A stretch of DNA of 64,000 nucleotides from Acanthochlamys bracteata (GCA_019914995.1 CM034131.1:620001-684000); one strand, 5' to 3'. Positions 15,220 through 28,263 are shown, counted from the stretch's first letter. Notes: generated from the letters alone by a model not told the origin. Translations and numbers: made by a program.

Positions 15220-16667
15220 ATTGCAATTATTAGATTGCTTGTTTTTTTCTTTTCATGAGAAAACAGAGCACCTTTGTTCAAAATTGTATAAGGGAACTTT
15301 GGTTGTAAAATAAATTGTTCTAAGTTTGTCAAAATATTTTAGGTACTTGAGATAAACATGTAAGGTAGATCATAAAAAATGCTCTATATGTTACACATGA
15401 TATAATTATTTAAAATATTTTTTATGAAAAAAATGAATCATGCAACACGAATGCTCTGCCTTCTTCGCATGCAACGTTCATCGTCTTCGTCACATGATAA
15501 CAAATTCATGAATGAACAAACAAACGAATTCTGCATTTATCACAACTTTATTGCAGCAAAGGTGCCTCATTTTTCAAACAAGGAATTAATGATGTTGAAA
15601 ATTTTTCGAACAACTGTTTGCTTGTATTGGAATATTTTTCAACGCAGAGTTTTCCATGGAGCTCACTTTCATGTCTCATGCGGAAGTTTAGTGATATAAT
15701 AATGTACTTGATCTATATCAGTTGTTTTGTAATCAACATTTCTGAAAAATGGGTGCTTTCAGTCCGTAGATTTTACCAAAGTTCTGCCGAATATCTCTAA
15801 TTTCTTCACCCAAAAGTGACTTTTTAAAAAAAAAAATATTACTTAATTTTCTAACTTACTTTCAAGTAACTAATTTTAATTTTTGAAAAACTCAATTTCT
15901 GATCACTTTTGGGCAAGCCCTAAAATCATTAGTTGCTATCGTCGACTAAATATTGGTTATTTTAGGTTTTTGTTTTTGTTATTTTGCTATCTAAAGATAT
16001 TAGATATGGAGTTCTTTATACATACAATCATGATTGGACCATTGTTTTTGACTTGTTTGGAACAAAACATACAGCAAAAGTCATAAGTCAAAGAAGGCGT
16101 TCCTCCATTGCACAGAGTGGCGAGAAGTCTCGCAACTAGCAAGCGTAGAACAACAGTTGCCTAACATGCATAGGCGCAGCAGGCTCCCAACAGAAATTCT
16201 AATATCTGTGTTTGTAGGCATCCGTGTCAATCAACTGAATCTACGAAAAAGTACTCGTTAGAATTGCCATTAGAAAAACAAATTGTTAACGTTAAATAAA
16301 TATTTTATTGAGCAGATTTTTAACTTCCGAGACTCACAAAAAACCTGGGAATTACAATTAACTCTATCAAGCAGGTAAACCGAAAGAACACAAATAAGAA
16401 ACAAACGAACAACAAATAAATAACTAACAGTTGCCTTTCGCTGCAAAACCAGGTCAAAATTTTGTACTTCCCAATTAGACACAACGTAAGATGACAATGG
16501 TGGCCTATGATTATTATAAGTTATATGATAATTTTGTTTTACATCCACAGGCACCAGTGTTATGCCTGACCTAATATTTAGCGTCTTCTTTCTCCTTACA
16601 ACATCCTATACCTACTATAGTTCTTCACTCACTTCTGAAAAATTTGTTGGGCTTTCCTACTTTCGTT
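15220..16667. other. Intergenic spacer between convergent genes
   Basis: About 1.4 kb between the convergent DUF1645 (+) and RBP45 (-) genes. It should contain both 3' UTRs. Short open frames are present but show no family resemblance. No clear repeat was seen. Confidence 0.45.
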
Positions 16668-19600
16668 TTAGCTCACTTGTTGCTGGTTGCCGTACATCGA
16701 GTATGGTCCATAAGCAGCGGCATACATGCCTGGATCGTGAAATGGCATAGTGTATCCATAACCACTGTATAGCTGTCCTCCATAGTACATTCCATTCCAG
16801 TGGTTGCCAGAATCACCTCTCATCTGTCCGTAACAAAAAGAGAACATGAGTTCATTCCAGACTTCGACTATGGTATGTATATCCATAATTCATGACACAG
16901 AGGTGCCTAGATTGCATTTACATACTCGAACTTACACCTCTAAAGTTATCGCATATGAACCTCTTTTGGTCAATTGTTTTGCTATTGTCTTGAATAAGTA
17001 AGGAATAGGGGGCTAAAAATGCTGAAGCGATATGTTGTGACCAACCTTGCAGAATCCTATCATAACCAATGCATGAGGCAACATACTGATTTTGCTCAGT
17101 TTGCTAGAGGTTTGAAGGTAGATGTTGAAACAACTTTTGGCAATAGAGGGTTCCACAACCTCTTTCTTGCTAACCTGGAACTTTTTTGCAGCAAACAGCT
17201 TGACAAAAACTGCAAGCCAAATGCCAATGCCAAATACACCAAAAAAACAAAAGCATGTGTATGTTTGCGTATGCAGGGGATACACATACATCTAAGTTGC
17301 TTGATGTGAAAAAAATGCAGAATATACACATTCCACATCCAATATAAGATATCAACAGAGATTAAAAGTACCAAGTATATATCATGAACTATGTTTTTTC
17401 CCAACATAATTAATTGCATCTCCAAGTAGTAACGACTAGGGTCTACTGGTCAACCACAACTTAAATTAATAATACTAGCAACAAAAAACTCATAATGAAC
17501 ATCTTTAATAGAGTTCAAACCTGCTTGCTTGCAGGACTCCGTCCCCATGAAAGGCGAACTGTTTGTTTCCCTATAACTTTACCATTCAAGTTGTTCAATG
17601 CTTCCTCAGCATTATTCCTGCAAGTTCAAAAGTGGAGATAAAACTAAGACAATGACGAAATTTATTCAACATATTACTATGATAACTGCAGGAAGAAGAG
17701 ACAAGAACGTAATATGCAGAATAGTTACCTGTACACAAATTGCACAAAACCGCATTGTTTTCCAACTGGAATTTTGACAGAAGCTATCTCACCATATTGA
17801 GAAAAAGTCTGCCGAAGCTCATCTTCACTTACATTAGGATCAAGGCCTCCGACAAAAACCTAGGGGAGGATGATTATCAATTCTAGGAGGAATTTTGAAA
17901 GAGAAAGAAGCTGCAAACAGAGTTGGATAAAGAACAGCACATACAGTTGTATTAGTAGAATCTCCATCTTGATGTCCAGATGTACCATTTGATGTAAAGC
18001 CACCTATTAATTCAAATAACAATTCAAGAAAACAATGCAGTAGCATAGACAACAACATCACCGTTCCGTATAATAAAGTCACCAGCAAGCATGCATGATT
18101 GCTCTTTAAATACTTAACACGTAATCGTGATGACCAAATGCCCATGCTTCAAGTGTCATCATGTACACTATTGATTAAATTATAGCTCCACAAGAGAAGT
18201 AGTCACTAGACTATCGGTTGCATGTGGAATCTCAAGGAATTTCGTGAGTAAGGTTCTTGACCCCATAACCTTGAACAAATAGAACAAACAACACCTTACT
18301 TAATAAAGAATCCATTTAATCAACCCTTTAGATGTCAATTAATAATCAGTACATCTCATTTAATAGATATGATGAGCACAGATATAGCAAATAAAACATA
18401 TTTACAGGAGCATCAGTACAACAGTATATCACATCAAAACTCTCTCCCAGAAAATGTTTGATACGTATTCAAAAGAAAAAATTGCATGCCAGAGTTCCAG
18501 AAAAGCTTTTCGCTTAAGTACCAAAGAGGAAAGAATAAAGTGTATGAAATAAATACATGTACAGATTCAACAAAGCGGTAATAGACACAAACATAGATAG
18601 GAGCTACCTTGGGTGAGCCAGTGCCCTAGGCTAGGCATTAAAGTAATATATCTTAGATGGCATATAATATAACTTTGAAGCTTTCAAACAACAAGCAATC
18701 AAATTTCTTAGAGAGTGGATAAACAACAAGAGGATTTATCTCATTGTTTTTGACAGGTAGTAGATGTAACCAAGAAGCTGAACCCAGAATGTCAACACAT
18801 AACATAAAACATGCGCACAAAACCTCTCACAGATTAAGGGCGAATAGTAAACATACCAGATGACTTTCTGGGTGTTGCAGCACCAATACGCATAGGCCTA
18901 GATGAGCAGTATACACCATTCATTTCTGTCATGGCACGTACTTTTTCATTATCATCTCCAAATCTCACAAACCCATAGCCTCTTGAACGTCCAGTATTCG
19001 CATCAACAACCACCTTGGCGCCTTTAACAGATGGATATTTACTAGCAAATGTTTCTTGGAGTAAGGAATCAGTAACATCAGAAGCTAGATCACCCACAAA
19101 TATAGAATGGTCAGATGCAGCATCAGAGCGCTTCTCTCCCATGCTAAAGGATGCCCAGTTTAACCTAAAAGCCTGGTCTGTATTAGGCATTGCAGCGCCA
19201 TTAAAACTTTGAAGTACTTTTTCGGCTGTGGCATGTGAGAAGAACTCTACAAACCCATAGCCTTCAGACTGGCCAGTCTGCTTATTGCGAATGACTTTAA
19301 TAGAAGCAACCTGAATAGAAAATGTATGAGAAATATTAGCGATGACAGCATACCTCAAAAGAAACATGGGCATTCCAAAGTAAGAGACCCTGTGATCTAA
19401 TAACTATACACAAGCAAAAAGACCAACTAGACAATTATGGTAAGAGCCTACTAGCATTTTCATTCAATAGCAAGTTTGGTGGCTCAAAGGTGTCAACTAA
19501 TTTAGCCTAGAGCCATACATTATTTCCTTCTATGGATTGGCCAGTGGAATTCTGCAATTCATTAAAACATAGTCTAGTTGGCTCAATGTTGTTTCTGTAG

Positions 19601-20747
19601 GAAACTACAAAGCTCTAAAATCATACTGTCAGAAAACTGCATAAACTAAAAAACTGGCAGAAAGAGTAATCAAATCTAGGAATAAACCAATAGCAGCTGA
19701 AACCAGAAAAATGAAATGAATATACTATATTGTAACCAACAGACGTACAGTAACTACAATGGTCTCCATTTTGGGAATGCATCAAGCTAGAGTCCTTTGA
19801 TTTTATAAACCATCATTCATACAACACCGTAAATGCTTACCAATGAGAACAATTAACAGCAAACTGAAAACTACAACCTAATTACACCACTATCCTTTTT
19901 AGAAAAAAACTTGAATTTAAATGGGCTGCATTTATGGATTAATTCAAAACAACTGTTTGGTGTTGTATAAAAATCCCACCAGAATGTACTTGGACCAAAA
20001 TGCAATCAAATCTAACAGTTAAGATGGATGTAAATGAAGAATAAATCGGTTGGAATTTTGTGGTTATTGCAGCTTATTGAAATGTTACTAGATCCAACAA
20101 ACTATTGAGTAAAAATAATCCTCCTACATACTGAAAATGAAAAACCATCAACAAAAGAACATAAATCTACTAATCAACTAAGCAGCAAAATTCCATTCTG
20201 AAGTATATCTAAAGCGAGACTATCGTTAAAAACAGTTACAGATCCAAACCAACTACTATAAACACAAATCCAAACTAAACAACAACAGCAAATAACTGCA
20301 CTACAAATTCTCAATAATTAACAATGCCAAAAAAGGAAACAGAGTAGAAATGGAGAGAACGCAACGAACCTCGCCGGTGTGCGCGAAACAGCTGTGTAAA
20401 TAGCTTTCATCCATCCAGTAATACAGATCTCCAACCCAGATAGTGCGGTTCTCATCTGCCGCTCCTCCTCCTCCTCCATTACTCTGCTGCTGCAGCTGCA
20501 TCTGCTGCGGTGGCAGCGGTGGAGGGGGTGCAGGATAAGGTAGAAACGACGGTCTACCATACTGCAGCGGCGGCGGTGGTGGAGGAATCATAATTGGATG
20601 ATGCCGCATAACAACTGCCGCCGGCGGTGGTGCTGCAGGAAACTGCATAGCCGCTACCCACTGTTGCTGTGCTCCTCCACCTGTTGCTGCTACTGGAGAT
20701 TTCGTTGCTTCTCCTCCTCCGGCCACCACCGCTGTCGCACTCTGCAT
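16668..20747 (-). CDS. Polyadenylate-binding RBP45/RBP47-type protein, three RRMs
   Basis: Six exons on the minus strand: 20747-20370, 19310-18857, 18003-17945, 17859-17729, 17617-17521 and 16823-16668. They join in frame to 424 residues. Residues 1-100 are rich in Pro, Gln and Gly. RRM1 starts at IWVGDLYYWMDE (103), RRM2 at IFVGDLASDVTD (196) and RRM3 at VFVGGLDPNVSE (298), with RNP1 blocks GYGFVEF, GYGFVRF and CGFVQF. The tail is Tyr/Gly-rich (YYGGQLYSGYGYTMP). This is the architecture of plant RBP45/47, oligouridylate and poly(A)-binding proteins that enter stress granules. The start was chosen at MQSATAVV because the frame upstream uses no better ATG. A 1.06 kb first intron and an 850 bp second intron are notable. 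Whether it is RBP45A, B or C is not decidable here. Confidence 0.93.
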
Positions 20748-21084
20748 CTCCTCCGCCGCCGCCAGCGAGAGAGAGGAGAGAGAAACAAAAACAAAGAGAG
20801 AAAAGAACACCAGTGAGGCTTCAGGATATAAGAACGAGGGCGGCTATCGCAGCGAGGTTTGATCTCTGCCGTCAGATTGAATTCTCAAACCAAATATAAG
20901 CCGTTCGTGTTGAACTAGCTCACGAGAAGTTAGAGAACATTTTTCGCCTGTGTTGGTAAGCACACGCTATCACCATTACAGAACTCAGCGGAACCAACTA
21001 AAACCCTGAGATTTGATCTCGGTCGTCTCGGTAATCTGCGCTAACGAAATCTGAGCCGTATGTTTCTAATACAACTAGGTTCAG

Positions 21085-21096
21085 ATGCACGTGCAT
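21085..21096. promoter_or_regulatory. ACGT-core palindrome (G-box-like, flanked by RY motifs)
   Basis: The perfect palindrome ATGCACGTGCAT contains a CACGTG core and overlapping TGCA/CATGCA-type elements. It lies about 340 bp upstream of the RBP45 start codon. CACGTG cores bind bZIP and bHLH factors, so a regulatory role is inferred, not shown. Confidence 0.35.
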
Positions 21097-21485
21097 GTGG
21101 TCCCACTTGTGTATATAAGCCCACTGGGTTTGCTATAATAGTCTCACATCTAAGCCGTCGAAAGATTTAACGCACAGGCACAGATTTGACCTTAGCCGTT
21201 AGGTTAATGATTAGATCTTCACCGGACGTTGTGGATCGCACGAAGCTACACGACGGTTTTAATACCAACTCCGTCAAAGATTAATCACTCCAGCCAGATC
21301 TGCACCGTTGGTTTTTACAAAACGTGGGACACGCCGATGATTGGTCCGGATGTGTGTGTTTGGTGTTTGAAGTAGTGCAGCTAGTAAGTAATTGACCGAA
21401 ACCGCGTTAGATGTCGGCCTCGTTTTCAGCGAGTTTTGCGGCGCCGCTGATATTCTCACACTCCGATGCATTTTAGTGTCCTTGT

Positions 21486-21537
21486 CGGGTCGGGTCAGTT
21501 TTATTCTTTTTATCTATTATAAGCCGACCCAACCCGT
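21486..21537. repeat. Short GC-rich inverted repeat
   Basis: CGGGTCGGGTC and, about 30 bp later, GACCCAACCCG can pair with one mismatch to form an 11 bp stem. It stands out in otherwise AT-rich DNA. It may be a remnant of a small element; no function is evident. Confidence 0.5.
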
Positions 21538-24257
21538 TTGCTAACAACGATATCTTCATATGGTTGTTATCGTACTACCTAGAGCTCAATATCTTAGTAT
21601 ATCAATGAATGGAATATAAATATAAATTTGTTCATTATAAGCACTAAAATTTGTCTTGCATGTATTTTTTAAGAAGATGATGATGTCAAAAAAAACTAAC
21701 GTAACAATCATAACAAGCCAGAATTGGCATTGAATATCGAACTTAGAACTCGTTAAAGATCTATGAGTAATTATTTAATTAGAAGCTAAAGTAAAATCCA
21801 ACTTTTGTGATGGATGAATGAAGGCAACATGTGGGAGGATTGAATGAAGACAGATGATCAGAACCGTTGGCCTTTGGACAATATATATATGGAGTCCATT
21901 TAATTGCCAGCTAGGGAAGCAACCCGAAACATAAAAATAATAATAATAATAATGATAATAAAACAGTGTACGTATATGCATAGTGTTTGTATCAAGTGTG
22001 TTATTATCTTTTATTAAACCTTTATCTTATCTTTGCCAACATCATGTGATGCAGAGCACACATGTGAAGTGTGTATTACAGCTCTCTTGTTAAAGTTCAT
22101 GTTTCAATTGGACTGAACGCTACTTCTTTTTTCCAAACTTTAAACTCACTTATTTTATATATTTTAATTACCATTCAAATTTTATTTTATTTTTAATTTT
22201 ACTTTACGTATTTTAATTATAATTTTAAATTTTATTCTTTTATCGAACTCATTTTTATAAAATTTATTTTGGTAAAACTCATATTTATTTCATTAAACAC
22301 ACTCTAAAACTTGTGTCGATGATACGAAATTTTACTTTATTCTTTCAAATTTTGAATTCAAATCACTTCATATAATTTAGCTGTTATTTCAAATTTTATT
22401 TTTATTTTTATATCAAATTTTATTTTTATTAATATACTACTCTAAATTTTATTTTGTATATTTTAATTATCATCTTGATTTATATTTTTGTTGAACTCTT
22501 CTTCTTACCAAATTTTATTTTATTAAACTAATTTTCACAAACTCATTTTTACGCAATTAAAACGTACGTCTTTAACACTAACTGTAATACTATATGTCCC
22601 TACAAGATTAAAAGACAATACAATTAAAATATAAAATGAAACTATAAAATATTATTAAAGTATAATATAGCTCTTTTAGTTAATTTAAACCAATATTTTA
22701 CTATGCATCACACTCGAGAAATGTCTGGCACTGCTTAAAATAGAGATATTTTTCAATATATAAGTTTATTTTAAGTCTTTTCAGTAAACAAATTTAACTT
22801 TATTTTATCTAAAAAATAATACTTACATATATATAAAAATTTTATGACTTATACTTTTTCTATACCTTCAAATTACAAAAATCTTTTAATACGGTAGAAA
22901 ATTTATTTAAAAATAAAAAATTATAAGTAAAATTTTTATAATTAGTGATAAGTAATGTCAAACAACACCTCCCTGTCCTATTTGTGGAAAAATTAGCTCA
23001 GTGCGAGGAGGTATTGAAAGTTTTACTTCCTTTACTTCGTTTCATTCGTAACATGTTGGTGTTGGCAATGTTTATATACTCGATGAATTTCTCTGTAGGG
23101 AGTAAGTAAAATGGGCCAAATGGGCTTCGTTAACAGAAGCCGAATCTCACTTAAAAGACGTATATTGGATGATGAACGGCTGGGATTTTACCTACTGAAA
23201 GATGTATAGAGTTAGGGTGGCTAGCGGACAACGGATTTATTTACCGACCCATCAAATTCACTTTAAAAATAAATTTTAAAATTTTAAAATAAATTATTTT
23301 TACTAAAACTTTATTTTAAAAGTTATTGTAATACAAAATAGATATAAAAATTTATTTTCATTAAATATTTTAAATATTATTTTTAAAACTTATTTTAAAA
23401 TAATAGATTTAGCTTAAAATAAACACGCCCTGCGAAGACATAAAAAATAATAAACCTTTCTGCACCCCACAAACAAATAAATAATAAAATAACTTATAGC
23501 GGACTAAGAAAAGATATTGAGAACACTTTGAGAGTGCTTATAAAATTATTTTTTTTTTGAAATAAAAATATTTTATAAATTTTTTAGAACGAATTTTATA
23601 TTTTCTATCTCAAAAAAGTAAAATATATATGTTATGATATATAATTTTAAAAAATTAGTAGAATACTAATAAAAAAATTATTAAAAACTATCAAATATTT
23701 ATTTAAAATAATAAATATTAGAAAAGTAATGTCAAACATATACATAATAATGCATGAAATCTCATGAATATATTTTTGTGTTGTGTTGGAGAGTTGTTGG
23801 ATTACATGCTTGCCTCTTCATTCTCAAAAACCTCCTAATTAAATGGACATGTTGGTTCCACTTAATTAGGTCGAAAATGTCTGGGACTACTTCCTTCATT
23901 GAGTTTAAGAAAATATTTTAACTACTTAGTGTTGTTAGTTATTATGCTGCACTTAATATATCATATATAACCATGCACTGTAATAAATTTAGGTCAAAAT
24001 ATATCGGATTGTTTCGCACTGTTTTTTATTTCAATTTAAGTTTTCGCATTTTTCGAAAGACCTTATAGTGCATTTTTTCAAAAATTTTGAAAAATACATG
24101 TACATGATAAAAAATATATATATATATATAATATTTTAAATTTTAAATAAAAAATTAAAATTGTTTTTTAAAGCTCTAAAAGAATTGCTTTCCAAGAAAC
24201 TTGTTTCTTGGAATCTAAATAAAAACTCTAATATATTTTACTGACTATTTCTGTTGG

Positions 24258-24472
24258 TCTGAGAATGCTTTTAAAATAAAAAATATTTTTATTTTTTTAA
24301 AAAATAAGTTTTATTTTTTTTATCTCTAAAAATAATTAAAATACGGAAAAATTTTTTACACTTTTTATTTTTTTAAATAAATTTTTTAAATATTTATAAA
24401 ATATATATTAAATAATATAAAATTAAAAATTAAAAAATTATTTTTTTGGTAAGCTAAACCAAACGCCACTAT
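24258..24472. mobile_element. AT-rich MITE-like element (family A)
   Basis: The right end is TTGGTAAGCTAAACCAAACGCC preceded by a long A/T block that recurs in inverse or direct orientation at 25.8, 32.5, 39.3 and 43.5 kb. The left end (near TGCTTTTAAAATAAAAAATA) is the imperfect inverse seen in the other copies. Non-coding, with a foldback structure. Borders are approximate. Confidence 0.5.
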
Positions 24473-24744
24473 GTCTGTGATACTCATTTTTGCAGCAGTG
24501 ACTTATTCTTGTTTTATAACGCATGCTTTTTTTCTGCGAAAAGATTGAATAATAATCATCTAGCTAAGCAAACCTGCTTGAGTTGACTTCAAATTATCCA
24601 AACGAAAATCAAAGAATACAGCTCAAGCTCAAGTAAAAACATACACATGATTTTTAAACCAAAAAAATATTGAAAGCTCAAAAACACCTGTTAATTTCCG
24701 AATTAAAACAAAAGAAACAACTCATGATCGATCCTTTTCTTCAA

Positions 24745-25023
24745 CTAATGTCCAGCACCAGGACTGTGTCCTGCCTCCGTCGGAGAATGATCCTGAGTTC
24801 CGACAAGGTCTGCATTGCCGTTCTGATCTTGGAGATGAGCTACATTACCTTCAACATTATGGTTTCCAATACTACTGCTGCTGTCGCTGTCAACATTTTG
24901 AAGCAGGCATTTCCTGTTAACTATACTACTGCTCACTTCGTTCAACTTTGCTTCGCCAGAGATCATCAGTAGTAGAAGCAAAATAAGAACACAAGTAGTG
25001 ATCAGTTTGAAAGTAGACGCCAT
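24745..25023 (-). CDS. Secreted peptide precursor with CEP-like C-terminus
   Basis: Intronless 92-residue ORF from ATG at 25023. Residues 1-24 form a typical signal peptide (hydrophobic run LITTCVLILLLLLMI, probable cleavage after GEA). The middle is variable and polar, rich in Ser, Asn and Asp. The last 15 residues, DHSPTEAGHSPGAGH, match the C-terminally encoded peptide (CEP) pattern, in which the 15-mer usually has Phe-Arg-Pro near its start and ends PGHSPGxGH. CEPs are secreted, proline-hydroxylated root and nitrogen-status hormones sensed by CEPR kinases. Differences here: His-Ser replaces Phe-Arg at positions 2-3, and Ala replaces Pro at position 7. The domain ends exactly at the stop, as in CEPs. 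There is one copy only. Receptor recognition is not certain with these changes; a related PIP-like peptide is less likely. Confidence 0.75.
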   Translation of the reverse strand: MASTFKLITTCVLILLLLLMISGEAKLNEVSSSIVNRKCLLQNVDSDSSSSIGNHNVEGNVAHLQDQNGNADLVGTQDHSPTEAGHSPGAGH

Positions 25024-25120
25024 GAGATTAATGAAAGAGATGAAATTTAAAAAAAAGATGGAGATGTATATGCTTGCGTTAATGCAGTAGTTTAAGAGGA
25101 AGGTGGTATATATGTGTAAC

Positions 25121-25130
25121 ATATATATAG
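25121..25130 (-). promoter_or_regulatory. Probable TATA box of the CEP-like gene
   Basis: On the minus strand CTATATATAT lies about 100 bp upstream of the peptide start codon, which is a suitable place for a TATA box with a short leader. A second TATATA lies nearer, at about 25108. Confidence 0.45.
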
Positions 25131-25262
25131 GGTGCAAGGAATCTGAGGGAGAATATTTGGGTAGCACAGACAATAAATAGACACTATGCATGATAAATAG
25201 TGATTATGAAATAATTTAAAATTTTTTTATATAAAATAATAATAATATTTATTTTTTATCTA

Positions 25263-25294
<32 letters not shown>
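25263..25294. repeat. (AAT)n microsatellite
   Basis: A run of about ten AAT units just upstream of the CEP-like promoter. Likely length-variable. Confidence 0.9.
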
Positions 25295-25296
<2 letters not shown>

Positions 25297-25755
25297 TGTT
25301 TAAAATTAAATAGAGCTTTTAAAATAAAGTAAAATGCTTTACGTATATTGTATGCACTTTGCAATTGCTGTTCGTTGCCAGAAAGTCACTTTCGTAAACA
25401 TGTCCTATGTTTATGTTATACATTTTGCAAAGTGTTCTTCAAGGTTTCATATAAAATTCCTACACAATAACATTTTAGAAAGGAATATATATATAGTGCG
25501 AAAAAATTTTTATAAACAGTAAGAGAGAATATTTAAATTCATTTTTATATATAATCAAATATAAATATTTAATTTATTTTTTAAAATTACATTTTAGAGA
25601 ATTCATTTTTTTTTAAAAGAATTTCATTTTAAAATTTTAATAGAGTTTGACCAAATGAATCCTAATTAAAACTATTTATGGTTCAATATAAATAAGTCAT
25701 ATGAGAATATAAAGTAGGTTATACTTCTACTTGGAAATAACTTATATAAATTTGA

Positions 25756-25990
25756 GGGGCATTTGGTTGAGCGTTTCACCGACGCTAATTTTTAATTTTT
25801 TAATATATTTTTTATAAATATATAAAAAATTTATTTAAAAAATTAAAAAATATAATAAAATTTTATATAATAAAATTTCTTTATTATATATTTTATTATT
25901 TTTTAAAAAATAAAAAAATAAAATTTATTTTAAAAAAAAATATTTTTTATTTTATAAAAATTTTATTTTATAAATAATTCTAAACGCATA
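25756..25990. mobile_element. AT-rich MITE-like element (family A)
   Basis: The left end GGGGCATTTGGTTGAGCG continues into the family A block (TTTTTAATTTTTTAATATAT...). The right end is ATAATTCTAAACGC, the imperfect inverse. The internal stretches can fold back on each other. Non-coding. Borders are approximate. Confidence 0.5.
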
Positions 25991-27831
25991 TCTAGTACCT
26001 GGAAGGATGAAGCCCACTTTTGAGCAGCTCTTCCGCAACCTCAAAGGCTAACCTTAAATGAAAGATTATAGTTTCCAATGACAAGTTGTAACATGGCCAA
26101 AGTATAAGGGTACTTGATTCAAATGCATAAATAACTAAATAGATTCCCACGTACTACGTGTAGTACTACATTGGGCTTGTTTATTAACTCATAAATTTAT
26201 TTTTTTAAATTAAATTTTAATATAAAATAAAAAATTGTTTATAGTTTAAGTACAAAATAAATATAAAAATTTAAATTTTATTAAGTATTTTTAGGTTTTA
26301 ATTTTTTTAAATGAGTTTCTTCTAAAATAAAGTTGCAATTCGATTGCTTCAAAAGCAGTAGTGTAACTTTTTTAGTTTGAAAAAGTTTAAAAAAGAAATG
26401 AACTTTACAACCAGAAATTTGAATTTTCTGTAATGGAGAGAATCCCAACATTTAAGGATTCAGACTTTAGTGCTTTGCAAGTGTTTTATTTAAATATAAT
26501 ATTGAATACAAACAAATGAAGAAGAATCTCCTTAGCATGCATGAAAGTAGCTCTCTAGTTAGTACCAAAGTATGATTCTTGGTATATTTCTTCTATTTGC
26601 AATTAATTTATTGACTTCTCCAGTTCACTCTTGTCAGAAAAATTTTGGGTGCATTTTTTTTTTCACACAAAAATCACTTAGTTTTTACTAAAAAATTAGT
26701 TTTAATTTATTTTTTATTATAATTTTTAATACAAAAAAATACATTACTTTTAATAATATTATTTTTAACAATTTATTTTTAAAAACTCACTTCTAAAAGA
26801 TTCCTTTTTAAAACAAAAAACACGTACGCTTTATAACTTAAGAGATGTTTAGTAATATTTATAATATAAAATTTTCAAAACTAAAAAATATTTTGAAAAT
26901 ATTATAAAAATTAAATTATATTGTTTTATCTAAAAAGTAATAATAATCAGTAATAATAAAATCTGCGATAGACAATTTTTTTATATTTTTAAAAATAAAA
27001 CAAAATTCAAATGTACCGTCAAAGAGTGTTCTTTCGTATCAGAAAATGACATTTTCTTTAAAATTATTTTAAATAATTTTATAATAATATATTTTATATA
27101 TTTATGTTTCCAAAAATATTATTTTTTTAAGAAGTTACTTTTTGTGAAAAAAATACATTCTAAATTAGGCACTGATATTCTATTTTCATTTTGTAAGCTT
27201 AAGCTTTTAAATTATGTGATTTTTTTTGGCAAAAGAAAGCCAAGTTAAACGACACTTGCATGTGTTAACATGCGCAATCTATGTACCAGACATGAATCTT
27301 GTTTAAGTTATTATGAAAGATTCGAAAAGCATAAAGAATCTAGCCAGTTAAGAACCTGGACATTATAAAGGTGCTTGAAAGTACTTAGAGATTCTATTAT
27401 GATGAAAATATGATACAATAAAAATAGCGATAGTAATATATAACTAAACTAAAAATTTAATACGAAATTTATCTATTTAACTAAAATTAGTATTAAAAAA
27501 TTTGATCCGCATAAATATATGAATTAAATTAGAATTGAACAAATTTGACAGAATTATTGAATGAGTCAATTTAGATTGATTCTAAATTGATCTATCAATT
27601 CAAATTGTTATATTTTGAATGAATAAATTTTTATCAGATTTTAAAATTAAATTAAACTATTTTAAATTTTTATAATTCTGAACTCTCCTTTCACTTACAT
27701 ACCAAATTTTATTTTTATTAGAATTCAATTCAAATTTTATTTCATATATTTTAATTACCATTTCAAATCCACTTTTCATTGAACTTCAGTCTATGAAATT
27801 CGGTTACTCAAAATTTACTTTCATGAAATTA

Positions 27832-28093
27832 AGGACATATTTGGGGAGCTTTTCTTTCTCAACTTTTTATTTTACGTTTTTCAACAAAATTTCTAAAATA
27901 TTCTATAGAATTTAAAAAAATTTTAAAATATAGAAAAATTCTATGTCATAAAATCTTTTTATTAGTTAATTTTATTATTATTTTTTAAAGTAAAAAAAAT
28001 ATAACTTATTTTTCAAAAATTCTCAAAATATTTCTCTTTTTCGAAAATTTTCTTTCGAATAAGTATTCTCAAATATCACCTAAAACACGCACT
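27832..28093. mobile_element. MITE-like element near the HO2-like gene
   Basis: The left end AGGACATATTTGGGGAGC is preceded by TTA. The right end reads ATTCTCAAATATCACC followed by TAAAACACGCAC, an imperfect inverse with the GTGCGTGTTTT signature of Tourist-type ends. It ends about 170 bp upstream of the HO2-like start codon, so it could affect the promoter. Borders are approximate. Confidence 0.45.
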
Positions 28094-28185
28094 AAAATTC
28101 ATCACTTTGTGCTGAGCCTTAATATTAATTGGGTTTTATCTCTAGACCTAAGCCTTGTTAATTTTAATAGATAAGCCTTTAAACT

Positions 28186-28220
28186 AAGGCCCATAATAAC
28201 TTCGGTAATTAGGCCCATAA
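28186..28220 (+). promoter_or_regulatory. Pair of GGCCCATAA (site II/UP1-type) motifs
   Basis: AAGGCCCATAA at 28186 and AGGCCCATAA at 28211 lie 25 bp apart and 45-80 bp upstream of the HO2-like ATG. GGCCCA elements in this position are common in plant housekeeping and plastid or ribosomal gene promoters, where they bind TCP factors. The role is inferred from position and sequence only. Confidence 0.5.
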
Positions 28221-28263
28221 GTTGTGCTGCCCGTTTGTCATCCCTACAGCAGTAGCAGGAACG

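Larger units (their letters stand above)
20748..24744. other. Long intergenic spacer upstream of RBP45
   Basis: Four kilobases without a gene. The first 600 bp are of moderate GC content and hold several AGCCGT-type motifs and a TGCACGTGCA palindrome, probably the RBP45 promoter. A G/C-rich inverted repeat lies at 21486-21537. From 22.1 kb on the DNA is very AT-rich, with MITE-like pieces (22.1-22.6, 23.2-23.4 and 23.5-23.7 kb). No open frame resembles a protein family. Confidence 0.5.
25024..28263. other. Intergenic spacer, AT-rich, between divergent genes
   Basis: 3.2 kb between the peptide gene (-) and the HO2-like gene (+). Apart from a TATA box, an AAT microsatellite and several MITE-like segments (25.8, 26.2, 26.7 and 27.7-28.1 kb), I see only A/T-rich filler. 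No protein-family match was found in any frame. Confidence 0.5.

Noticed and set aside
17019-17309. ORFs on both strands at 17.0-17.4 kb
   Set aside because: They lie in the last intron of the RBP45-type gene, whose exons join cleanly around them.
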